From Peromyscus leucopus (taxonomy: Eukaryota > Chordata > Mammalia > Rodentia > Cricetidae), in assembly GCF_004664715.2 (NCBI RefSeq), contig NC_051063.1, positions 110,308,829 to 110,372,828 on the forward strand: a DNA stretch of 64,000 nt, in the 5' to 3' direction. A program made the translations under genes and the position numbers. Of the stretch, positions 57,716-64,000 are shown in pieces (the stretch's first letter is position 1; every line of letters begins with the position of its first letter). The notes under the pieces were generated by a model, which had not been told where the DNA came from, made no database searches, and saw nothing but the letters and a program-made list of their open reading frames with translations.

Positions 57716-57890
57716 AGGCCAGGCAGTGGTAGCATAGTGATGCCTTTAATCCCAGCACTTGGGAGGCAGAGGCAGGTGGACCTCTGTGAGTTCGAGGCCA
57801 ACCTGGTCTACAGAGCTAGTTCCAGGAGAGCCAGGGCTACACAGAGAAACTCTATCTTGAAAAACTAAATAAATGCATACATAAATAAAT
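57716..57890 (+). mobile_element. B1 SINE
   Basis: GAGGCCAGGCAGTGGTAGCA, TTTAATCCCAGCACTTGGGA, GAGTTCGAGGCCAACCTGG and GCCAGGGCTACACAGAGAAA, with an AAATAAAT-type tail. Its right half reads CCAGGGCTACACAG, the older murid-type form rather than the variant of the copies at 7.2, 27.8 and 32.0 kb. Confidence 0.94.
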
Positions 57891-58214
57891 AAGAAGACAA
57901 AGGAAAGAAAAGGAGAGGGAAATGTTATTTTCCTGAAGGCTTACATAACAGAGCCAGTAGAATTCCAGCTGTGTGTCATCTCATGTTCATGGTCACTTAT
58001 GGAAACAAGAAGATTAAAAATTCAGAGAACCCACATAACTAGCAAATGTCATTAATTACTTGTCAGAAACGGGATTGCACCTGCTTTTGCCAAATGTTTA
58101 TACCATAACAACAATACAAGGGCGTGTTAATGAGAGAATAATAACATTCTGCCCACCATCAGACTACAATTACAGTTTATTTACTTCTGTTTCTGCTGGT
58201 GTATTAGCAAATTT
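57891..58214. other. Unassigned spacer
   Basis: No repeat family recognised between the B1 tail and the L1 5' UTR. Confidence 0.4.
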
Positions 58215-58217
58215 TCT

Positions 58218-58670
58218 GCCCATCCACCTGAGACACCAGCCCCTTCCTGAGACTTAGAGACAGGTCCCCAGCTCCCATCCTGTCCAGGACTCCCCTTCTG
58301 GACCAGAGGTAAGTGTCTGGGTTCAGCATAAACCCCATCCCTGGGCACCAGCCACTCCAGGGAAACCTGCCCAACTTGGCCCCAGGTTCTGGCCACTGGA
58401 CAGGTTCCCTTCTAGCCCTACTGGGAAGGCTTCCCTTCTCCAAGACCCCCGGCAGACCCTGAAATCTCCACGCCCTGCCCCCACACCCATCGGCCCAAGA
58501 CCACAGCCACTTCCTGAGACTTAGAGACCGGCCCCCAGTTCCCATTCTGCCCTGGACTTCCCTTCTGGACAAGAATGCCCATCCTGCCCCGGACTTTCTG
58601 TCTGGATAAGAGCTCCCATCCTGGCCTGGAGTTCCCATTTGGACAAGAGAACTCCCATCTGGACAAGAGA
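58218..58670 (+). promoter_or_regulatory. L1 5'-UTR tandem units
   Basis: A unit marked CTTCCTGAGACTTAGAGAC starts at 58243 and 58510, 267 bp apart, and similarity extends upstream (CCCATCCACCTGAGACACCA versus CCCATCGGCCCAAGACCACA). Inside the second unit a shorter repeat marked GGACAAG/GGATAAG occurs at 58567, 58604, 58641 and 58661 (spacing 37, 37, 20). Rodent L1 promoters are often built of such monomers. Activity of this copy is not implied. Confidence 0.75.
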
Positions 58671-58743
58671 GAGAGACTTCCTGAATCTGTCAGCTCTGTC
58701 TGAACCAAGTGCGCTGATAAGACCAAGAACGAGCCACAAAGAG

Positions 58744-59695
58744 ATGGGCAGATGTCAAGGCAGAAGTACATACAACAAAATGAAGAGCAATACAGCATCA
58801 CCAGAACCTAGCCCTCCTCCAACATCTAGACCTGAACATCAAAAATTGGAAGAAGCAGAAGAAAATAGCCTTATAAATAACATCATGAAGAAGGTAGAGG
58901 CTTGTATAGAGGAAAAGACAAAAAAAACGGGAAGAACGCTATAAAAAAAACTAGAGGAAAGGACAAATAAAGTAGAAGAAAACAATAAAGTCCTAAAAGA
59001 AAACAATAAAGCACTGAAAGAAAATCATGAAAAAGCAATGAAACAAATGAAGGAAACAGTCCACGACCTGAAAAGGTAAATAGAAAACATGAAGAAAACA
59101 CAAACAGAGGGTATGTTGGAAATAGAAAATCTGAGTAAACGATTGGGAACTTCAGATGCAAATATAACCAACAGAATGCAAGAGATGGAAGAGAGGATCT
59201 CTGGCGTTGAAGATACAGTAGAAGAAATAGACTCATCAGTCAAAGAAAACACTAAAGCCAACAAAGTCATGAACCAAAATGTCAAAGAAATTTGGGACAC
59301 CATGAAAAGTCCAAACTTACCAATAATAGGGATAGAAGGAGGAGAAGAATACTAACTCAAGGGCACAGAAAATATATTCAACAAGATCATAGAAGAAAAC
59401 TTTCCCAACTTAAAGAAGGAAATGCCTATGAAGATACAAGAAGCCTATAGAATACCAAACAGAGTAGACCCCCCAAAAAGTCCCCTTGGTACATAATAAT
59501 TAAACAACTAAACGTACAGAATAAAGAAAGAATATTAAGAGCAGCAAAGGAAAAAGGCCAAGTGACTTATAAAGGCAAACCCATCAGAATAACACCCGAT
59601 TTCTCAATGGAGACTTTGAAAGCTAGAAGGACCTGGACAGATGTAATGCAGACACTAAGAGACCATGGATGCCAGTCTAAGCAATATTTGGTGTA
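58744..59695 (+). pseudogene. L1 ORF1 (RNA-binding protein), disabled
   Basis: ORF1p is the trimeric nucleic-acid chaperone of the L1 ribonucleoprotein. Visible pieces are an N-terminal Ser/Pro-rich segment (SNTASPEPSPPPTSRPEHQK) and a coiled coil with heptad-like Glu/Lys/Asn repeats across about 58960-59290. Then come the RRM-like start (GTENIFNKIIEENFPNLKKE) and the C-terminal domain, with a segment reading KGQVTYKGKPIRITPDFS near 59551-59604. Stops at 58942-58944, 59080, 59353-59355 and 59492-59494, plus frame changes near 58944 and 59470, make it a pseudogene. It stops just after the WTDVMQTLRDHGCQ region. Confidence 0.87.
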
Positions 59696-60190
59696 AATAG
59701 AATACAGTTGTTTCACAAAAGAAAAATCACATAACTGCCTCTCTCTACTGTACTTTGCTTTAATGTATCTAGCTTGGTCTAACATATTATTTATGCATTT
59801 GTTGCCTGCCTCCTTGTAGAGAATGTAATATCTTGAAAAGAGGACTTTAGTTCACTTCTACTATATCTTTAGCTTCTAAAACAGGACTTGGAAACTAATT
59901 GTTGTTAGTATAAATTTACAATTTCAAATAATCATGCCTTCCATATTGACTATGCCTGCTTACATAAAATTGAATCAGTATGACAGGTTTTGGCCCCCAA
60001 AGGAAAAATATTTACTTTCAACATAGAGTCTCTGCTAATTCTTGCTCTATACTACAGAAAGATACTTGTACACTGTAAGGAAATCAATACATATAATTGA
60101 TGAAGCAATGAGATTGCTAACAGAGACATTGCTTTCAATATCCTAAATTTCATGTAAAAAAATACTTAACCATTTGATAATTGTTTCTCC
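59696..60190. other. Unassigned, non-coding stretch
   Basis: AT-rich. No gene or clear repeat. Confidence 0.42.
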
Positions 60191-60238
60191 AAATAATAAT
60201 AATAATAATAATAATAGTGATAATAATAATAACAACAA
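60191..60238. repeat. (TAA)n microsatellite
   Basis: About 14 ATA/TAA trinucleotides with a GTG interruption at 60217-60219. Confidence 0.95.
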
Positions 60239-60750
60239 ATATATTCTAAAGGACAGAAATGAGAGAAAAAATGAACCATACGTAGTCTGCACTTGGTAAA
60301 ATGAAACAAAAACATTTATTCTCTTCCCTCTCATTCCTTGATACACTCTGTGAGGGTGATTTTAAGGACTGCTTGCTTTTCTCTTGCTTTTCAGGACCTC
60401 TTCAACTCACCCTTTCAGGGCCATGCTACTTAGCAATACAAAGATTGCAATAATATTGAGGTCCCTAAATCAGAATTTCTGTCTGTAGAAGTTGGAAGAC
60501 TTAGACTGCTTAAGCATGACAGAGAATGCAAGGCTGTAAGACTCAGGCCCAAATGTCAATCATCTTAATCTTCTAAAGTCATTAAAATTGTTAAATAATA
60601 TTTAGATTGCTGAAACAGACTATATAACAAATGGAAGCACTTTCTTAGGTCAGGGTTTTACTTTGCTAATAGTTTCAGGAAATGTGTTAATCATCGATTT
60701 CTCTACAATATATTTTATACTTAAACATACCAGTCAAGACAAAGTCAGAT
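60239..60750. other. Unassigned, non-coding stretch
   Basis: Nothing recognised. Confidence 0.42.
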
Positions 60751-60763
60751 TATCTATCTATTC

Positions 60764-60810
<47 letters not shown>

Positions 60811-60834
60811 CATGTATCTGTCTGTCTATTTTCC
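60751..60834. repeat. (CTAT)n microsatellite
   Basis: TATC units, 12 uninterrupted from 60764 to 60810, flanked by imperfect CTGT/CATG units. Confidence 0.95.
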
Positions 60835-63394
60835 TTCCTGTCCCTTTACTGTTTATCTATCATCTCTGCTTATCTTCCTGCTTTCCTGGTTAGGAAAATA
60901 ATATCATGCATTTCACAATTCCTGTTATTCCTGGATTCAACACCTTCCATAGTTAATGTAACAAGTACAGTATTCTGCCTTTTGTAGAAATTTATTGAAT
61001 ATGTGATAGCCAATAAAAAACCATCTGAGAAAATAATATTTTCCCCTGAGCAAAGCTTAGTATATTTCCTAGGAATAGATATTAAATAAGATTATTTTTA
61101 AAGTTTTGCTTTGATCAGCTAATAAACCATTTTCACCAAATTTAAATGAGATGTAAAGCAAAGAATGATATTGGCAAGTTTTGTCATGATATATTATATC
61201 CTCTATATTTATGTTTTAAAATAATAATCTGCATTCACTCTTCATGACTGAAATCCTAACACATAAAAAAAAAATCACTGTTCATTTTTCCTGAGATGTT
61301 TCAAAATAGACAAGTATAGTTCAGTGTGCATGTTTGATTAAAAAACTACAAATGAAATATTTAGGGTGTGGTTCAACTGAATTCATAATAAATGAAAAGA
61401 TAAATTATATATAATGGAACTTTTTTCTATAACAGTGGCTTGAAGTGTTAGACACATCTTGATGTGTTTCCTGAATTTGATAAAAGGACCATAACTTACA
61501 CACATGATGAATGCTGGCTTAGTATAAATTTAAAGTAGATGTCTCTTTATTTAGACTACCTGAGATTCAGGCTTACTTTACTTGGGGAAGACTCTAATCT
61601 CCATGATGCAGAGTTTTTATCTCTAAAGGATTATAAAAGTACTACCTACTCATTAGTTAAGAACAGTACATCAATTACTTAATGCAAAACAGCTAAATCA
61701 TTTTTATTTCACACACTATTATTTGTGAGCACTGTGGAAATGTCACTGAACTTTACTTAATGAGAACTCAGTGGTAATTTCTGCTTTTCAGACTTGTCAT
61801 TGTATAAATGACAAAACTTACTAACATCACAGTTTTTAATTTTTAAGGTTGAAGTTACCCACCAAAGAGGCTAAACACTTAGGTTAAACTGAATAACAAA
61901 TGTTAATTAGCATATTTGTCAGCCCATTGTAATTCACAAATCATGTTAAAAATGCAATCAAATGTGTGTGGAATTATAAATAAGCACATAGAAAAAAGTG
62001 GCAAAATGAAAAAAAAATCTTCTCTTTGGAGGTATAGCAGATAGATAGAAAGAGAAATAAGAAATAAATTTAAAGCTACTGTATTTCAAAGAAAAAATGA
62101 GGAAAGAACTCAGAAAATTAACTTTCAGAAGAAAATAATTAAAAGATACATCTGACACAGTACTTTTTATACTTTTCATTAGTATAAACTAATGAGACCT
62201 CTAATTGCTGTAACCTTTACAGACAGTTGTCTAGAAATGTGTGTTCAAATCTTTACAGACATCCATACCCTTGAGCTTAGTGATCCAGGCCAAACAAACA
62301 AACAAAAAACAACAATAGGTTTTATACATATATTAAATTTCAATGGCATTAAGTGGAGAGAAAGAAAGGTTCACAATGACACTTGATGGGAACTACTTTT
62401 TCAAACAAAGTATATTTAATAGGAGAGATAATGCTTATAATATTATATAAATACAAAGTTAAATGTGGGTTTATATTTATACTTTATTGACTATATAGCA
62501 ATTTATTTCTAATCTAGACTCCATGATAAAGTAAAAAATTCTTTGTTTTTCCTACCTACCACATTCAATGTTCTACATCAGCTGTCTTCTGTGTTCACTG
62601 GACACTGCCTTGAACCTCATACAGCCATCAGTCACCCTCATTTTCAGAGACTGAGAAGCTTAGTTTGTATTACTGTGTTTGGTCTGTGGAATATATGAAG
62701 ATCTACACTAAGCCTTTCCTCTGATATAACTTGGGCAGTCTTATGTGTAGTCTAGAGGTGCTGTTTGGATACATTAGCTCAAGTTCTTCAAGATGATTTT
62801 TGCCATCTCTCAACAAGACTGTGGTAATCTATCAAGCATGACACAGAAGCTGTTGGATTTTATTAACCATCATCTTCACCTGTGGCAATAAATCGAGCTC
62901 TTATTTTAGGACATGTGGATTCTTATAATCTGTACTATTTAACTTTGGGGTACTTGTTAAAAGCCAAAGATGATAAAATATGCATTTCAACACTAAATTT
63001 TGAAACTACAGATAATTTCTATTCTTTTTTATATGAATTATTTCAATCAACCAGTTTTAATTTTATGATTATTTTAATAAAATTAAGAAATATGACTCAT
63101 TCTGTTCTGTTGTTGACACTGTGCATTAATCCTATTACCTAAAGCATATTGTACTCTACTCGTGGGTAATCATTGTCCTTAGTGTTTATACATAAATCAT
63201 GAGTACTTCATAAATCACTGTTTACTAAGTGTCAAGTCAGGTCAACAATAGGTTAATAAAAATAGATACACAAAAAGGTACTGAACATTGGAGTTGGCCT
63301 TCAGTATCCACTATATATGGTATAACTACACCTCTGCTAGTAACCTTGCCTCTGGCTTCCCACTATGGGATAGACACTATGATCAAACAAACAT
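60835..63394. other. AT-rich unassigned stretch
   Basis: No recognised repeat or exon over 2.5 kb. Short frames (for example 62882-63142) are AT-driven. A diverged MIR may lie near 61750-61870 but is not secure. Confidence 0.42.
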
Positions 63395-63399
63395 GACTT

Positions 63400-63450
63400 T
63401 TGGGGTCTTTTGTTTTTGTTTTTTGTTTTTGTTTGTTTGTTTGTTTCTTT
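63400..63450. repeat. (TTTG)n-like run
   Basis: TTTTG and TTTG units, imperfect. Confidence 0.9.
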
Positions 63451-63507
63451 AGTTTCATCCTTAAATAAGGACTGCTTCTTTCACAGTGAAGCTTAGAGAA
63501 GTATCTT

Positions 63508-64000
63508 TTTATATACAACATAATTTTTTATTGATTCTTTGGGAATTTCACATCATGAACCCCAATCCTGCTCACCTCCCAGTCCCTCTATACCCTCCTC
63601 TTACCCCTGAAGCATCACCCTCAAAAGAAACTCCCCTGTTAAAAACAAAACAAAACAAACAAACAAACAAAAAAACCCACCTCTTCATTCATCCTATTGG
63701 GTGCTTTGCAGTATACCCTTTTGTTCAATCAACCCTACCCTGGAATTTTCATTGCAATGAGTCATTGGTCTGGATCCAGGCCTCCAGGACAATATCATCA
63801 CTGGACCCCCATGGAAACTCCTCTTGAATATCCTGCTGTTGCCCCGAGTCTTGGGGATCCTATGATTATTATTCCATAGGACCAATCCTTTAATGCATCC
63901 CAGCAGATCATAGATGAGGTAGATGTTAAGGCAGGCCAATCTAAACGCCAGTATATGGGTCTGGGTGGTAGCTGATCTGGTCAGTCTGGGCCATTGGAAC
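63508..64000 (-). mobile_element. Lx-type L1 3' UTR, reverse, running off the window
   Basis: TTTTTTATTGATTCTTTGGG and AATTTCACATCATGAACCCC are the inverse of the L1 terminus seen at 3600-3650. Further in are ACCCCCATGGAAACTCCTC and CATGGAAACTC-type UTR text. (CAAA)n at 63645-63675 interrupts it. The 5' part lies outside the window. Confidence 0.76.

Larger units (their letters stand above)
58215..59695 (+). mobile_element. L1 5' UTR plus ORF1, truncated at the 3' side
   Basis: 58215-58743 is GC-rich L1 5' UTR with repeated promoter units. 58744 to about 59695 is a decayed ORF1. ORF2 and the 3' UTR are missing, and no A-tail or duplications are seen. This is the reverse of normal L1 truncation and implies a later deletion or rearrangement. 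The minus-strand frames of up to 144 codons at 58204-58801 are repetitive UTR read backwards. Confidence 0.86.

Noticed and set aside
58883..59303. Minus frames of 117 and 92 codons, very hydrophobic (Phe/Leu/Ser), resembling membrane protein
   Set aside because: Antisense of the Lys/Glu-rich L1 ORF1 coiled coil, which reads as Phe/Leu/Ser on the other strand.
61740..61880. Possible MIR
   Set aside because: Similarity to the MIR core is too scattered to support a call.

Overview
The window is nuclear DNA of a muroid rodent, most likely a cricetid (vole, deer mouse or hamster type). The evidence is the repeat content: B1, B2/B3, B4 and ID-like SINEs, rodent L1 elements of Lx type and younger ones, rodent LTRs with 6-bp target duplications, and older shared mammalian repeats (MIR, L2, L1M). 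The B1 copies have a right half reading GTAGCTTTGCGCxTTTCCTGG, which I associate with cricetids rather than mouse or rat. The species call is an inference from memory and was not checked against a database.

I find no supportable protein-coding exon, CpG island, tRNA or rRNA gene. Open reading frames are short, and nearly all fall in repeats or microsatellites. The only coding-derived sequence I recognise is dead retroelement sequence: a broken L1 ORF2 C-terminus near 36.8-37.4 kb, a broken L1 ORF1 at 58.7-59.7 kb, an old L1M ORF1 near 44.6-45.4 kb, and a probable ERVL/MaLR internal region at 35.1-36.2 kb. The window is best read as intergenic sequence or the inside of a very large intron.

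Layout. 0-10 kb: L1 3' ends, a 200-bp compound pyrimidine tract, two B4A SINEs, B3/B2 SINEs and a B1 with perfect duplications. 10-17.3 kb: mostly old L1 (Lx and L1M) in both orientations. 18.8-24.5 kb: three solo LTRs whose exact ends and 6-bp duplications can be read, two of them 343 bp long and of one family. 27-33 kb: B1 cluster, B4, an L1 with 5' inversion, L1M and B2/B3. 35-41.3 kb: MaLR internal sequence, then four young L1 insertions within 4.5 kb representing three different 3'-UTR types. 42.7-43.4 kb: a B1 whose tail has expanded into a GA microsatellite, followed by a 43-bp minisatellite with five units. 44.6-53.2 kb: old L1, MIR, L2 and LTRs. 56.7-59.7 kb: a probable old LTR, a B1 and an L1 fragment that keeps its 5' UTR and ORF1 but lacks the rest. 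59.7-64 kb: AT-rich unique sequence, microsatellites and an Lx-type L1 3' end running off the window.

No previously undescribed biological system is visible. The most informative observations are the insertion structures that can be dated and oriented from their own duplications, the coexistence of several L1 3'-UTR lineages, the minisatellite, and a few non-repeat blocks that deserve a conservation check.
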